Positions 29,522-38,903 of a stretch of 54,002 bases of DNA are shown here, piece by piece (position 1 is the stretch's first letter; each line of letters starts with the position of its first letter). This DNA comes from Amphibacillus sp. MSJ-3 (GTDB lineage: Bacteria > Bacillota > Bacilli > Bacillales > Amphibacillaceae): the NCBI RefSeq assembly GCF_018919165.1, contig NZ_JAHLQM010000018.1, forward strand, positions 1 to 54,002, in the 5' to 3' direction. Position numbers and translations under genes: made by a program. Below the pieces are notes generated by a model. The model made no database searches and was not told the origin of the DNA. It saw nothing but the letters and a program-made list of their open reading frames with translations.

Positions 29522-32323
29522 ATGGCAGATTATACATTGACGGCAAAGCTAACGGCAGATGCCAAAGGCCTGCAAAAGGGTTTTCAGATGGCTCAGTCCT
29601 CTCTGGCCACTATGCAGACTAAAACGTCTACTATGGGAAAAAATATGCAAAAGATCGGGAAAGGCATAAGTAAAGTTGGGTCATCTCTTACACGTAAGAT
29701 AACGGCTCCCGCTTTAGCTGCAACAGGTGCCCTAACAGGAATTACGCTCGTTAAAGGTTTTAATCGTTTAACGGGTATTGACACTGCCCAAGCTAAGCTA
29801 AAAGGGCTTGGGCATGATGGGAAGAGCGTTGAAACTATTATGACCTCAGCGCTTGAATCCGTTAAGGGTACATCATTTGGGATGGATGAAGCGGCAACTA
29901 CCGCAGCAAGTGCAGTTGCTGCAGGAATTAAACCAGGTAAGGAACTCACTCGATACTTAAGTTTAACAGGTGATGCGGCCGCTATTGCGGGTGACAGTCT
30001 AAGTGGTATGGGTCCGATATTTAATAAGGTTCAGACCTCAAATAAAGCATACAACGACAGTTTACAGCAATTATCTGAAAGAGGGTTACCGATCTACCAA
30101 TGGCTCGCTGATGAGGCAGGAGTGACAGAGGACGCTGTTTTTGACATGGCCTCAAATGGTGAGATTTCCTCTGAAATGTTTTTAAATGCGGTTGAAAAGA
30201 ATATCGGTGGTGCGGCTCAAACTATGGGGGCTGAATCCTTTACTGCAGGAATCGCAAACATCGGCGCAGCAGTTGGACGTTTAGGCGCTAACTTTTTAGA
30301 TGCAGGTGGTCAAGCTGGAGGCTTTTTCTCAACAATTAAACCTATGATACCAGAGGTAATCGGGTATATTGACGGTTTAGCAGATAAAGCGGCGGATATG
30401 GGTGTCAAGTTCGGTGAAGCCTTTACGGGTTTCATTGATCGAGTCAGAGACATGAAGGCAAGTTTTGATAATCTTGATCCATCTGTTCAAAGCTTTTTAT
30501 TGAAAGCGGTCGGTATTGGCGCGGCGGTTGCTGTGGGTATCGGTCCCGCTTTAAAAGTGATTGGGACTTTAACAACAGGCTTTGGGGGTGTGGCACAAGT
30601 AGTCAGTCTACTCTTTAGCCCGATTGGTCTTGTTGTTGGTGCTGTTATTGCATTAGGCGCGGCCTTTGCAGTTGCTTGGTTAAAAAGTGAAGAGTTTAGA
30701 AATAAAGTGTCAAATGCCTTTGGAATTGTTAGCGATATAATATCCAATGTTGTATCCTTCCTATCGCCCATCTTATCAACGATGTGGGACGGAGCAAAGG
30801 ACGGTGTATCTTCTTTTGCGGACGGTCTTGGAGGTAAACTATTAAGTGCTTTTGACACGATTACGGGTGTTGTTATGACGGTTGTTGATGTGATTGGTCA
30901 ATTTGTATCCAGTTTAGTGGTCGGTTTTAAGGATGCAGGCGGTGAAGTAAGTAACTTATCTATGTTATTCATAGGCTTTAATCCTGTCTTAAAAATCGTC
31001 ATGATGATCTTAAAAAACTTCGGTCCACAAATTGCTGAATCTTTTAGCCAAATTGCTTCAATGGCAATGCCAATGCTTACGCTTTTAGGTCAGACATTGG
31101 GCGAATTAGCAGCAGCGATTATTCCTGTTGTAATGAATACAATTGCTACTTTAATTCCTATCGTTGCACAACTAGGTACTGTATTTATGCAGATTATATC
31201 AGCCGTATTACCTATTGTAGTTGATTTATTCAGCCAACTGGTACCTATCGTCATGTCATTGGTGACAACGGTGCTAGGTTTAGTTTCTCAATTCTTGCCT
31301 TTAGTGGCCATATTGGTTGATGCACTTGTACCTGTCATTATGGTTTTAATTGATGCCTTTTTAAATATCGTAACGGCAGTTGCACCGGCTTTAATCGCAA
31401 TACTTGGTGCAGTGATAGCTGTGTTCCAGGCGATTATCCCTGTGGTCATGTCTGTGCTTACGGTGGTGATTAATGTTATGGCTAATGTTATATCAGCTAT
31501 CACACCCATCATTGCTTTTATCGCTATGGTTATCACAACGATTATGAGCATTGTATCACCGATCATAGTCTTTATAGCGGGCATCATGGCCTCTATTTTT
31601 AATGCGATTCGTCCGATCATTGTCTTTGTGACAGGGGTATTTAACACAGTGTTTACAGTTATCTCTGGAGTATTTCGGAGTGTCAGCTCGTTTATTAGCG
31701 GGGTTATGTCGACGGTTTCTAGTGTGATCGCTCGGTTGAGTGGTACGGTTTCAAAGGTGTTTAACAGTATTTGGAATACCGTAACTAAGGTGATGACCAG
31801 GGTATCTACTAAGATTCAGAATGTTTTTAATGCGATCACAAATGCTTGGAATGGTTTAAAGTCTTTTGTTTCAGGTGTTTTTAGCGGGATTGGAAACAGT
31901 GTAGAAATCTTAGTTGGACAGGTAAAGGGGTTTGTTAATGGAGTTACTGGGGGTATTAACGCAGCAATCGGCATAATCAATAAGATACCTGGAGTTAGTA
32001 TTTCAAAAATTCCTCAGCTTTATCACGGTACTAATAATTGGGCGGGTGGTTTTGCATACATGAATGAGGGTGGACGTGGTGAACTTGCCATGTTGCCAGG
32101 TGGAACTCAAGTCATCCCCCATGATGTTTCTATGCGATATGCAAGAGAGGCAGGTAGACAGTCCTCTTATGTTGGAGCGGGTGGGGTATCGACTGTAAGC
32201 AATGAAAACAATGTGACTGTCCACGCAGTGATTCGGAATGACAAAGATATTGATAAGCTTGCAAATACCCTAGATGAGAAATTAAGCCATTTAGGTGAAA
32301 GAAGGAGGGCGGCCTTTGCTTGA
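29522..32323 (+). CDS. Tail tape measure protein
   Basis: The 933-residue protein sets tail length. The N-terminus (TAKLTADAKGLQKGFQMAQSSL) and the ATGALTGITLVKGFNRLTGID region are typical of tape measures of temperate Firmicutes phages. Long hydrophobic helices occupy about 325-385 and 490-720, with a C-terminal domain around INKIPGVSISKIPQLYHGT. By the usual 1.5 angstrom per residue rule the tail would be roughly 140 nm. The start has GGGGTGATTGA upstream. Confidence 0.92.
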   Translation: MADYTLTAKLTADAKGLQKGFQMAQSSLATMQTKTSTMGKNMQKIGKGISKVGSSLTRKITAPALAATGALTGITLVKGFNRLTGIDTAQAKLKGLGHDGKSVETIMTSALESVKGTSFGMDEAATTAASAVAAGIKPGKELTRYLSLTGDAAAIAGDSLSGMGPIFNKVQTSNKAYNDSLQQLSERGLPIYQWLADEAGVTEDAVFDMASNGEISSEMFLNAVEKNIGGAAQTMGAESFTAGIANIGAAVGRLGANFLDAGGQAGGFFSTIKPMIPEVIGYIDGLADKAADMGVKFGEAFTGFIDRVRDMKASFDNLDPSVQSFLLKAVGIGAAVAVGIGPALKVIGTLTTGFGGVAQVVSLLFSPIGLVVGAVIALGAAFAVAWLKSEEFRNKVSNAFGIVSDIISNVVSFLSPILSTMWDGAKDGVSSFADGLGGKLLSAFDTITGVVMTVVDVIGQFVSSLVVGFKDAGGEVSNLSMLFIGFNPVLKIVMMILKNFGPQIAESFSQIASMAMPMLTLLGQTLGELAAAIIPVVMNTIATLIPIVAQLGTVFMQIISAVLPIVVDLFSQLVPIVMSLVTTVLGLVSQFLPLVAILVDALVPVIMVLIDAFLNIVTAVAPALIAILGAVIAVFQAIIPVVMSVLTVVINVMANVISAITPIIAFIAMVITTIMSIVSPIIVFIAGIMASIFNAIRPIIVFVTGVFNTVFTVISGVFRSVSSFISGVMSTVSSVIARLSGTVSKVFNSIWNTVTKVMTRVSTKIQNVFNAITNAWNGLKSFVSGVFSGIGNSVEILVGQVKGFVNGVTGGINAAIGIINKIPGVSISKIPQLYHGTNNWAGGFAYMNEGGRGELAMLPGGTQVIPHDVSMRYAREAGRQSSYVGAGGVSTVSNENNVTVHAVIRNDKDIDKLANTLDEKLSHLGERRRAAFA

Positions 32324-33020
32324 TAGAACACTTTTAATTGATGATGTAGAGGTATCTAATCATGATTTATATTATGCCGCATTACCGTCTGTCCCCACAC
32401 CTGAACAAGATGTTGAGCATGTAGAGGTTCGAGGACGGCATGGGAGCTTGACTAAAAAATACGGCTTTAAGGATATTGCTTATCCCATCGAGTTTTATTT
32501 TCACGAGGACAAACCTTTTAAAAAGTCTTTTAGGCTAGCTAAACCTCACCTATTCGAGGCTAAAACTTTAAGCTTTATGGATGATGACGAAGTTTTTTAT
32601 AAGGTCAAAAGTGTACAAATAGAGACAGCGGAGAATGTTGTGTATCGTTTTGGAAAGTTCACCGTCAACTTCACCCTTGACCCTTTTCAATATGAACTAG
32701 CTGATTCTAGCCAAACAATAACCGAAGAGACAACTTTAACTAATAACGGCTATGAGTCACAACCTGTTATAACGGCACACGCAGAGGGAACGGGGAAAAT
32801 CTATATCAATGATCAAGAAATCGGAATCAAGGATGTCAATGGAACGATTATCATCGATAGTGAGCTAATGAATGCTTATCGAAACGCAGGCGGGATTATC
32901 ACCAATCTAAACAGTCATATGGTTGGTGATTTTCCTGTATTTAAGCATGGGGACAATGTTATTGATTTTGATGGGGATATAACTAAATTAGAAATTAATC
33001 CAAGATGGAGGTGGGTGTAA
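32316..33020 (+). CDS. Distal tail protein (Dit)
   Basis: TTG 32316 lies eight bases after GAAGGAGGG and overlaps the tape measure stop by 8 bp; the upstream GTG 32295 would include the ribosome binding site. The product of about 234 residues has the Dit N-terminal ring domain (RTLLIDDVEVSNHD; RHGSLTKKYGFKDIAYPIEF) and a C-terminal galectin-like part ending NPRWRWV. Dit forms the hexameric hub at the tail tip. Confidence 0.88.
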   Translation: MLDRTLLIDDVEVSNHDLYYAALPSVPTPEQDVEHVEVRGRHGSLTKKYGFKDIAYPIEFYFHEDKPFKKSFRLAKPHLFEAKTLSFMDDDEVFYKVKSVQIETAENVVYRFGKFTVNFTLDPFQYELADSSQTITEETTLTNNGYESQPVITAHAEGTGKIYINDQEIGIKDVNGTIIIDSELMNAYRNAGGIITNLNSHMVGDFPVFKHGDNVIDFDGDITKLEINPRWRWV

Positions 33021-33060
33021 AACCCGCCTCCCTTTATCCCGTAAGAAAGGAGGAAACTGA

Positions 33061-36000
33061 TTGTATCCTAGACTCTACAAAAGCAATGAAACAAACTTTA
33101 ATCACAACGGATTAGGATTGCTGTCAGGATCGATTAAAGCAGTAGCAACTGAAGAACTAAACGGTCTGTTTGAATTAAAAATCGAATATGACAATGACGG
33201 TTTTTTAGCTGATGTGATTGAAAAAGAAATGATTATCAAAGCCAAAGCCAATGACAGACAGTCTGATCAGCTCTTTAGGATTTATCTGATAGAGAAAGAT
33301 CACGAAAATGATAATTTGCTTATCTATGCCCAACATATCACCTATGACTTGTCGAAGAATTTTGTTGAGCGGTTAGTCGCTAACAACATGTCAAAAAGGC
33401 AAGTCATGGAGCTGATCGGCTCTAGTACAGCCTATGAGCACCCATTTACGCTAACTAGCCCTAACGTCACGACAAGATCTAGCACCAAGATTTACAGAGA
33501 GAGCCCACTAGCAATGGTTGGCGGAGTGGAAGGGTCTGTTTTGCAGATATGGGGCGGACAGATCGAGCGGGATAACTTTAATTTAGTTATGCACGATAGA
33601 CGAGGTCATGATGATGGCGTGCTTGTCACCTATAAAAAGAATTTAACAGGTCTGACTGCTAAATTTGATATATCTAGTCTAGTTACTCGCATCTATCCTT
33701 TTATTTATAAAGAGGCAACAGATGATGAGCCTGAACAGCTAATTACCGTACCAGGCAAATACATTGATAGTCCATACATTGACAACTATGAGATGCCTTA
33801 TATCTTACCTGTCGATTACAGTAACGAGGAAGGTGTAGAGACCGGTCAAGACTTATTAAATATTGCTAAAGACTGGTTTAAAGAAACAGGCAGAGACAAT
33901 CCCAAAGTAGAAATGGAAGTCCAATTTGAACACTTATGGGAAACCGAAGAATATAAGGATGTCGCTAGTCTTGAATTGGTGGGTATGGGCGATACGATCA
34001 CAGTTAGACATAGCAAGCTAAATGTTGATGGCACAGCAATCGTCAATTTGATTGAGTACGACGTGATTGACGAGAAAAACCTATCCGTTGAAATAGGTGA
34101 CATCAAGAGCCGATTGACTCATAAAGTTAATGACGTTGAAAACATCGCTAAAAAAATTGATGAAGTCGAGAAAGGTATCTATCAAGTTATCCGTACCGTT
34201 GACGAAAAAAACGATATTTATTGGAGTCCAGATGAGCCGGTGGGAGACTTTGTAGAAGGCGATCTATGGTTTAAGGGTATTGATGGGGTGCATGAGGCTA
34301 CTTACCGTTATGATGGCATTCAGTGGCAACTGATCACGAGTAAGGATATATCCGATATACGTGAAACGGCTAATACAGCAAAAAACAACGCCCTAGAAGC
34401 AAAAGAAAAAGCCGAACTAGCCACAAGTAACGCTAATGAAGCCATAAACAAAGCACAGACTGCTTTTGACGAAACAGAAGCACTAAGTAAGGTTGTTGAT
34501 ACGAATACAGAGGATATAACCTCACTTACCATCACGGCACAAGGATTACAAAGCAAGGTATCTGATGCAGAAGAAAACATCACAACCCTAACCCAACTGT
34601 CAACGACTATGCAAGCCGATTTACGCAATGCACAAGGTGATATTGCACAACTCACGCTAACCGCTGAAAGTTTGCAAAGTGTGATCAACGATTTGGAAGA
34701 AGAAACCCAATCCCAAATCACACAGTTGTCCAATAATATTAACTTACGTGTCGAAAAAAGCGATGTCATTAATCAGATTAATATATCTGATGAGGATATT
34801 TTAATTAGTGGTAAAAAGCTTATCTTAGACGGTGACACAACGGTGACGGGTACGTTTAGAGTTTCAAATGCCAATATCACATCAGTTGATGCGGGTAAGA
34901 TGACAACTGGCACTTTAGATGCTGCACAGGTTAATATTATTAATCTTAATGCGAGTAATATAAAAAGTGGGACATTGACGGGTGTAAGGATCGTGCAAGA
35001 ATCTGGAAAAAGAAGATTAGAAATGTATGACGGGCTAATTGAAAGTTATCAAGATGGCAACTTAACAATGACATTTGGTCAGTATGGAATAGAATTTTAC
35101 AACACAAAAAGTCAGTTGATCGGTAGCTTTAGTCCAGTATCGGGTGTATCTGGTCGCGGGATAGCGTTAACTGTTGACCGAGACTTTTTTACGCTAGGAA
35201 TGAATATCGGCGGGTTAGTAAGACCCGTTTTGACAACATCAGCAAGCCTGAATCGGACGTATTTATCTGGTCCATACAACGGGTTGGTTAGTGGTGCAAG
35301 ATTACAACTCTTTGGCAACCGTAGAGCAGTGTCAGAAGATGAGTTTGTATCTAGAGATCAACCGACAATTATCCTAGACCAATCGAGTACAACGAATGAC
35401 ATATATCAATATTTTGGCGGTTTAAACAGGCGAGCGAATGCGATTTGGGAAGTACGCCATAATTATGAAGCGGAGAGTTGGCGAAGTATCCTTTTAGCCG
35501 AAAGCAGCGGGGTAACTTCACGATATAAAATGGATATAAGAGAGGCTAGTGGTTTTACGCAAGGGGTAAGGCTTGGCAGTAGCAGTATAGCTACTAGCAA
35601 TCAAGTGCACGTCATCACACGCCATACTGACAATAATAATATGATGGTTTATCCTCAGAGATACACTAATCAACCAATTTTTAGTGTTAGATCGCATAAC
35701 GGCAGAGCGGATTATAGGGATGACTTAATCATTAAGTATAACGGTGATATTGAGGGTAAAAAGTTTGTGGACAGCTCATTAGCTGAAACTAAGGATAATA
35801 TCACTCCTTGGAATTGTAGCGCATTAGATATTATCAATCAAGCTGATCTGTATGAGTGGACACGTGGTAGTGACAAAAAAGAGTATGGTTTTGTTATTGG
35901 CGATGGGTACAGAACACCTGAGGAAGTCATTTCTGAAAGTGGTAGTGGTATATCTAACTATTCGCACAGGTCACTTAATACCAAGGCGATCCAAGAGTTA

Positions 36001-36087
36001 GATTTAAAGGTCAATCATCATATAGAATCAACAGCATTAAAAATTGCTCAACTGGAACAAAGAGTACAAAAACTGGAGGTAGCATAA
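33061..36087 (+). CDS. Tail endopeptidase/spike protein with C-terminal chaperone-like domain
   Basis: A 1008-residue tail-tip protein from a TTG start with AAAGGAGG. Residues about 1-370 are the prophage tail endopeptidase (Tal) hub domain (YPRLYKSNETNFNHNGLG; LLIYAQHITYDLSKNF). Residues about 435-560 are repeated heptads, a trimeric coiled coil. A beta-rich shaft follows. The end (SSLAETKDNI near 908, then YGFVIGDGYRTPEEV and a final coiled coil) resembles peptidase S74-type intramolecular chaperones, which trimerise and cleave fibres. It is the likely receptor-binding protein. Confidence 0.85.
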   Translation: MYPRLYKSNETNFNHNGLGLLSGSIKAVATEELNGLFELKIEYDNDGFLADVIEKEMIIKAKANDRQSDQLFRIYLIEKDHENDNLLIYAQHITYDLSKNFVERLVANNMSKRQVMELIGSSTAYEHPFTLTSPNVTTRSSTKIYRESPLAMVGGVEGSVLQIWGGQIERDNFNLVMHDRRGHDDGVLVTYKKNLTGLTAKFDISSLVTRIYPFIYKEATDDEPEQLITVPGKYIDSPYIDNYEMPYILPVDYSNEEGVETGQDLLNIAKDWFKETGRDNPKVEMEVQFEHLWETEEYKDVASLELVGMGDTITVRHSKLNVDGTAIVNLIEYDVIDEKNLSVEIGDIKSRLTHKVNDVENIAKKIDEVEKGIYQVIRTVDEKNDIYWSPDEPVGDFVEGDLWFKGIDGVHEATYRYDGIQWQLITSKDISDIRETANTAKNNALEAKEKAELATSNANEAINKAQTAFDETEALSKVVDTNTEDITSLTITAQGLQSKVSDAEENITTLTQLSTTMQADLRNAQGDIAQLTLTAESLQSVINDLEEETQSQITQLSNNINLRVEKSDVINQINISDEDILISGKKLILDGDTTVTGTFRVSNANITSVDAGKMTTGTLDAAQVNIINLNASNIKSGTLTGVRIVQESGKRRLEMYDGLIESYQDGNLTMTFGQYGIEFYNTKSQLIGSFSPVSGVSGRGIALTVDRDFFTLGMNIGGLVRPVLTTSASLNRTYLSGPYNGLVSGARLQLFGNRRAVSEDEFVSRDQPTIILDQSSTTNDIYQYFGGLNRRANAIWEVRHNYEAESWRSILLAESSGVTSRYKMDIREASGFTQGVRLGSSSIATSNQVHVITRHTDNNNMMVYPQRYTNQPIFSVRSHNGRADYRDDLIIKYNGDIEGKKFVDSSLAETKDNITPWNCSALDIINQADLYEWTRGSDKKEYGFVIGDGYRTPEEVISESGSGISNYSHRSLNTKAIQELDLKVNHHIESTALKIAQLEQRVQKLEVA

Positions 36088-36533
36088 TGAAAGTTGAAAT
36101 TGAAAAAGGAAAATTAGCGGGAAGTATTAATTTTATGCAGAAATTGACGTTAGTCCGTAAACAATCACGTATCAGACGTCAATTTATCAGTACTTTAAAA
36201 GATAAATATCAAGCATATCTAGAAGATCGAGAAGAAATTTTAAAGGAACATGCCAACAAAGATGATGAGGGCAATCCGATTATTAAAAATGATCATTATG
36301 ATGTCAAAAATCAAACAGCACTACTTGAGGATATAACGGAGCTAAATAAAGAAGTCGTGGTTATCGAAGGTGGTGATAATCGTGAAATGATTCGTACCAT
36401 GAAACCCATTTTAAGAAAGTTTGAAGATGAGGAATACGGCGGGGAAGAATCAGAAATTTATGATTATCTGTGTGACCAATTTAAATTAGATGAGGGAGAG
36501 GATGGACATGAGAGTGACAATAACGGGAATTAA
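36087..36533 (+). CDS. DUF1617-like phage protein, 148 aa
   Basis: A highly charged helical protein (LVRKQSRIRRQFISTLKDKY; REMIRTMKPILRKFEDEEYGG) in the position and style of DUF1617 family proteins, found after tail fibre genes in Firmicutes phages. It overlaps the fibre gene by one base. Function unknown. Confidence 0.65.
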   Translation: MKVEIEKGKLAGSINFMQKLTLVRKQSRIRRQFISTLKDKYQAYLEDREEILKEHANKDDEGNPIIKNDHYDVKNQTALLEDITELNKEVVVIEGGDNREMIRTMKPILRKFEDEEYGGEESEIYDYLCDQFKLDEGEDGHESDNNGN

Positions 36534-36765
36534 CTTTAAATATGGTAACGGCTATCAAGAGGACTATACAGGGGTAGAATTGCAGTATATCACAAGTGGT
36601 TTTAAGTTTATTAACAATGACCCTGTCGAAATTACGAAAGAACAATACGAAGCCAATAAAGGCAACACAGACGGGTTGAGAAGTTTAATTGTGGATCAGA
36701 AGATAATTGAAGCTAATCAATATGTTGAGGATTTGGAAGCGTATAAAAATTCCTTAGCAGTTTAA
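36508..36765 (+). CDS. Hypothetical tail-region protein, 85 aa
   Basis: ATG 36508 follows GAGGGAGAGG, making it preferable to ATG 36490. The protein resembles small proteins between tail fibre and holin genes (ITGINFKYGNGYQEDYTGVELQY, cited for residues 5-27). It overlaps the preceding gene. No domain recognised. Confidence 0.6.
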   Translation: MRVTITGINFKYGNGYQEDYTGVELQYITSGFKFINNDPVEITKEQYEANKGNTDGLRSLIVDQKIIEANQYVEDLEAYKNSLAV

Positions 36766-36778
36766 AGAAGGATAATTG

Positions 36779-36816
36779 TCACCTCCTGTCGTAATAAGTA
36801 ATTAGATGGGAGGTGA
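36779..36816 (+). promoter_or_regulatory. RNA hairpin sequestering the ribosome binding site of the 36821 gene
   Basis: TCACCTCC (36779-36786) is perfectly complementary to GGAGGTGA (36809-36816), the ribosome binding site of the gene starting at 36821. The loop is 22 nt. Pairing would hide the site until something opens it. Confidence 0.6.
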
Positions 36817-36820
36817 GCAT

Positions 36821-37036
36821 ATGGTCGCTAGTATTGGAATCCTTATTGCTTTTATAGGAACGTTCATAACTTTTGCGGATATTATTTTTTCAAAGCCCAA
36901 AACAGGGGGTGCTACATGGAATGATTTGAATGATATAAATCGTAAAGAGTATAAAAGTAGAAAATTTACGCTTATTGGACTGGCTTTTATTGCGCTTGGA
37001 ACGTTCCTCCAGATCATCAGCTTGTTTATCAATTAG
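36821..37036 (+). CDS. Two-helix membrane protein, 71 aa
   Basis: ATG 36821 follows GGGAGGTGAG. Two hydrophobic segments (residues 2-22, VASIGILIAFIGTFITFADI, and about 52-70) flank a charged loop. It lies upstream of the lysis genes and could be an auxiliary holin or membrane moron. Its ribosome binding site is masked by a hairpin, and a terminator follows, so it is separately controlled. Confidence 0.6.
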   Translation: MVASIGILIAFIGTFITFADIIFSKPKTGGATWNDLNDINRKEYKSRKFTLIGLAFIALGTFLQIISLFIN

Positions 37037-37050
37037 AATAACCTTTTTAA

Positions 37051-37078
37051 GATACTCATAATCGAGTGTCTTTTTTTT
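37051..37078 (+). terminator. Rho-independent terminator
   Basis: GATACTC (37051-37057) pairs with GAGTGTC (37064-37070) with one G-T wobble, followed by eight T residues. Confidence 0.85.
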
Positions 37079-37136
37079 ATTTGCAGGATTTATACCTACC
37101 CTAATCGAATTAAATAGTGAGAAAGGAGTGGGTATA

Positions 37137-37316
37137 ATGATATTGTATTTAATAGAGCATAATGGTGACAAGCATTTAGTAGAGGCTGAAAATCAAATAG
37201 TAGCAATTGGGGCTTGGATCAATGAGGAAAAACAAAGAAAAAGAGATTTTAAGCCGAATGATTTTTCAGTACAAAAAATAAAAACAAAATATGGTTTAAT
37301 TCAAGTACCGAGTTAA
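37137..37316 (+). CDS. Hypothetical protein, 59 aa
   Basis: ATG 37137 is preceded by AAAGGAGTG; an in-frame GTG at 37128 lies within that site. The short protein (MILYLIEHNGDKHLVEAENQ...) has a predicted beta-alpha-beta pattern with no known motif. It is enclosed by terminators on both sides, so it is likely an independent small gene near the lysis cassette. Confidence 0.55.
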   Translation: MILYLIEHNGDKHLVEAENQIVAIGAWINEEKQRKRDFKPNDFSVQKIKTKYGLIQVPS

Positions 37317-37321
37317 GTTAA

Positions 37322-37350
37322 AAGGAATCCTTTATAAGGGTTCTTTTTTT
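37322..37350 (+). terminator. Rho-independent terminator
   Basis: GAATCC and GGGTTC (with one wobble) pair around a TTTATAA loop, followed by seven T residues, just after the 59-aa gene. Confidence 0.75.
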
Positions 37351-37373
37351 ATGTTAAAAGTGGGAGGTTGCAT

Positions 37374-37676
37374 ATGTCGCTAGAAGTGGGAATTTTATTA
37401 TCGATTGCATCAGTTGTTATTGGAATACTTGGTTATCAGCTTAATAAACAAAAACAACAAGCCGAAAGCCATAAAGCAGTTAAAAACGATGCGACACGTG
37501 AAGCGGTGATCGAAACTAAGCTAGATAACATCAGCAATGGTGTAGATAGCATTAGGATTGATTTAAGAGCTAATGAGCGCCAAATTGGCGAATTAAACGG
37601 AAGAATTATAAGAGTTGAAGAATCAACCAAACAGGCTCATAAGCGAATTGATAACTTAAGGGGAGGTGAAAAGTAA
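37374..37676 (+). CDS. Holin-associated membrane protein with coiled coil (XhlA-like), 100 aa
   Basis: ATG 37374 follows GGGAGG. An N-terminal hydrophobic helix (residues 2-21) is followed by a charged coiled coil (about 45-98; ETKLDNISNGVDSIRIDL, ELNGRIIRVEES). This layout recalls XhlA-type lysis accessory proteins, although orientation of the membrane segment differs between families. It overlaps the holin start by one base. Confidence 0.65.
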   Translation: MSLEVGILLSIASVVIGILGYQLNKQKQQAESHKAVKNDATREAVIETKLDNISNGVDSIRIDLRANERQIGELNGRIIRVEESTKQAHKRIDNLRGGEK

Positions 37677-37939
37677 TGCAGGAAATGCTAAATGAATACA
37701 TCGTAGAACAAGCACTGATTGTCATTCCAGTGCTTTTAGTTTTGGGTACATTTATTAAATCGACACCAAAGATTAAAGATTGGACCATCCCTTATATCTT
37801 ATTAGTATTAGGGGTGTTGTTTACGGTGGCACTGATGGGCTTTAATGTAGATGCAATCATACAAGGAGTTTTAGTCAGTGGCGCAGCAGTTTTTAGTAAC
37901 CAATTATATAAGCAAGCAAAAAATAAGGATGTCGCTTAA
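37676..37939 (+). CDS. Phage holin
   Basis: The 87-residue protein has two or three hydrophobic helices (about 11-29, 37-56 and 60-76) and a short basic tail (KQAKNKD), typical of small phage holins that permeabilise the membrane. It lies directly before the amidase, the standard lysis cassette order. RBS GGGAGGTGA. Subfamily not determined. Confidence 0.82.
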   Translation: MQEMLNEYIVEQALIVIPVLLVLGTFIKSTPKIKDWTIPYILLVLGVLFTVALMGFNVDAIIQGVLVSGAAVFSNQLYKQAKNKDVA

Positions 37940-37957
37940 GCGGTGTCCTTTTATTAT
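37925..37957 (+). terminator. Hairpin between holin and endolysin, possible attenuator
   Basis: AAGGATGTCGC (37925-37935) pairs with GCGGTGTCCTT (37940-37950), including three G-T pairs, around TTAA, followed by TTATTATTTT. It contains the holin stop codon and may reduce endolysin expression relative to holin. Confidence 0.65.
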
Positions 37958-37976
37958 TTTAAAGGAGAGGATAATA

Positions 37977-38840
37977 ATGGTTAAAATTTATTTAGATCCA
38001 GGGCATGGCGGAACAGACCCAGGTGCAACAGCAAATGGGCTAAAGGAAAAGGACCTAACTTTAAAAATTGCTAAAAAGGTACAAGACTATCTAAAAGATT
38101 ATAAAGACGTGTCTGTTAAGATGAGTCGAACAACCGATACAACAATTGAGTTAGTTAAACGTACGATTGACGCTAATAATTGGGGCGCTGATTATTTTGT
38201 ATCTATCCATATCAACGCAGGTGGTGGATCAGGTTACGAGGACTTTATTTATAATGGTAATGTTTCAAGTGCTACAATCTCTTACCAGAATGTTATGCAT
38301 GGTGAAATACGAAAAGCAACACCATACTTTAAAAATCGCGGTAAAAAGCGAGCCAATTTCCACGTCTTAAGAGAATCAAAGATGCCTGGGTTTTTAAGCG
38401 AGAGTGGTTTTATTGATAATAAAGCTGATGCTAATCGATTAAAACAATCTAGTGTGATAGATCAGATTGCACAAGGTCATGTTAATGGTTTAGTAAGAGT
38501 GTTTGGGCTTAAGAAAAATACACCAGTTAAAACGGTAGCCAGTGGCTCGACATACACAGTCAAACGTGGTGATACCCTATCAGCCATCGCTAAAAAATAT
38601 GGCACAACAGTCGATAAATTGGTTAAGGATAACAACATCAAAAATCCTAATCTGATTAGGGTTGGCCAAAAGTTAAAGGTTAGTGGATCTGCAGTTAAAT
38701 ACTATACAGTAAAAAGTGGCGATAATTTAAGTAAGATTGCTAAAAAGCATGGGATCAGTTTGGACAAGATTAAAAAGCTTAACCCTAGCATTAAAAATTA
38801 TAATTTGATTAGACCAGGGCAAAAGATAAGAGTGAAATAA
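37977..38840 (+). CDS. Endolysin: N-acetylmuramoyl-L-alanine amidase (Amidase_3) with two LysM domains
   Basis: ATG 37977 follows AAAGGAGAGG, giving 287 residues. The Amidase_3 domain (about 2-175) shows the zinc ligands: H10 (DPGHGG), a glutamate in LKEKDL and the His of SIHINAG, with the catalytic Glu in FLSESGF. Two LysM repeats (about 190-233 and 239-286; [17 protein letters not shown] and [18 protein letters not shown]) bind peptidoglycan. It cuts the wall amide bond during host lysis after holin action. Confidence 0.95.
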   Translation: MVKIYLDPGHGGTDPGATANGLKEKDLTLKIAKKVQDYLKDYKDVSVKMSRTTDTTIELVKRTIDANNWGADYFVSIHINAGGGSGYEDFIYNGNVSSATISYQNVMHGEIRKATPYFKNRGKKRANFHVLRESKMPGFLSESGFIDNKADANRLKQSSVIDQIAQGHVNGLVRVFGLKKNTPVKTVASGSTYTVKRGDTLSAIAKKYGTTVDKLVKDNNIKNPNLIRVGQKLKVSGSAVKYYTVKSGDNLSKIAKKHGISLDKIKKLNPSIKNYNLIRPGQKIRVK

Positions 38841-38845
38841 ATCAA

Positions 38846-38876
38846 AAGGAGCTAGGGAGTAAAATCCTTAGCTCTT
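38846..38876 (-). terminator. Hairpin after the endolysin, best oriented as a minus-strand terminator
   Basis: AAGGAGCTAGGGA (38846-38858) pairs with TCCTTAGCTCTT (38865-38876). On the minus strand the stem is followed by a TTTTGATTTATTT tract; on the plus strand there is no U-tract, so late transcripts may not stop efficiently here. Confidence 0.55.
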
Positions 38877-38889
38877 AACGTCCTTTTCC

Positions 38890-38902
38890 AAAACGTCTAC
38901 CC
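38890..38902 (-). repeat. Recurrent GGGTAGACGTTTT element, inverted copy near attR
   Basis: AAAACGTCTACCC is the reverse complement of the 13-bp core found at 2228-2240 and largely at 5445-5457. It is about 165 bp inside attR. Confidence 0.5.
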
Positions 38903-38903
38903 A

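Noticed and set aside
29593-31647. Several long minus-strand open frames opposite the tape measure gene
   Set aside because: They mirror the low-complexity alanine/valine-rich tape measure codons, lack ribosome binding sites and show no known motifs.
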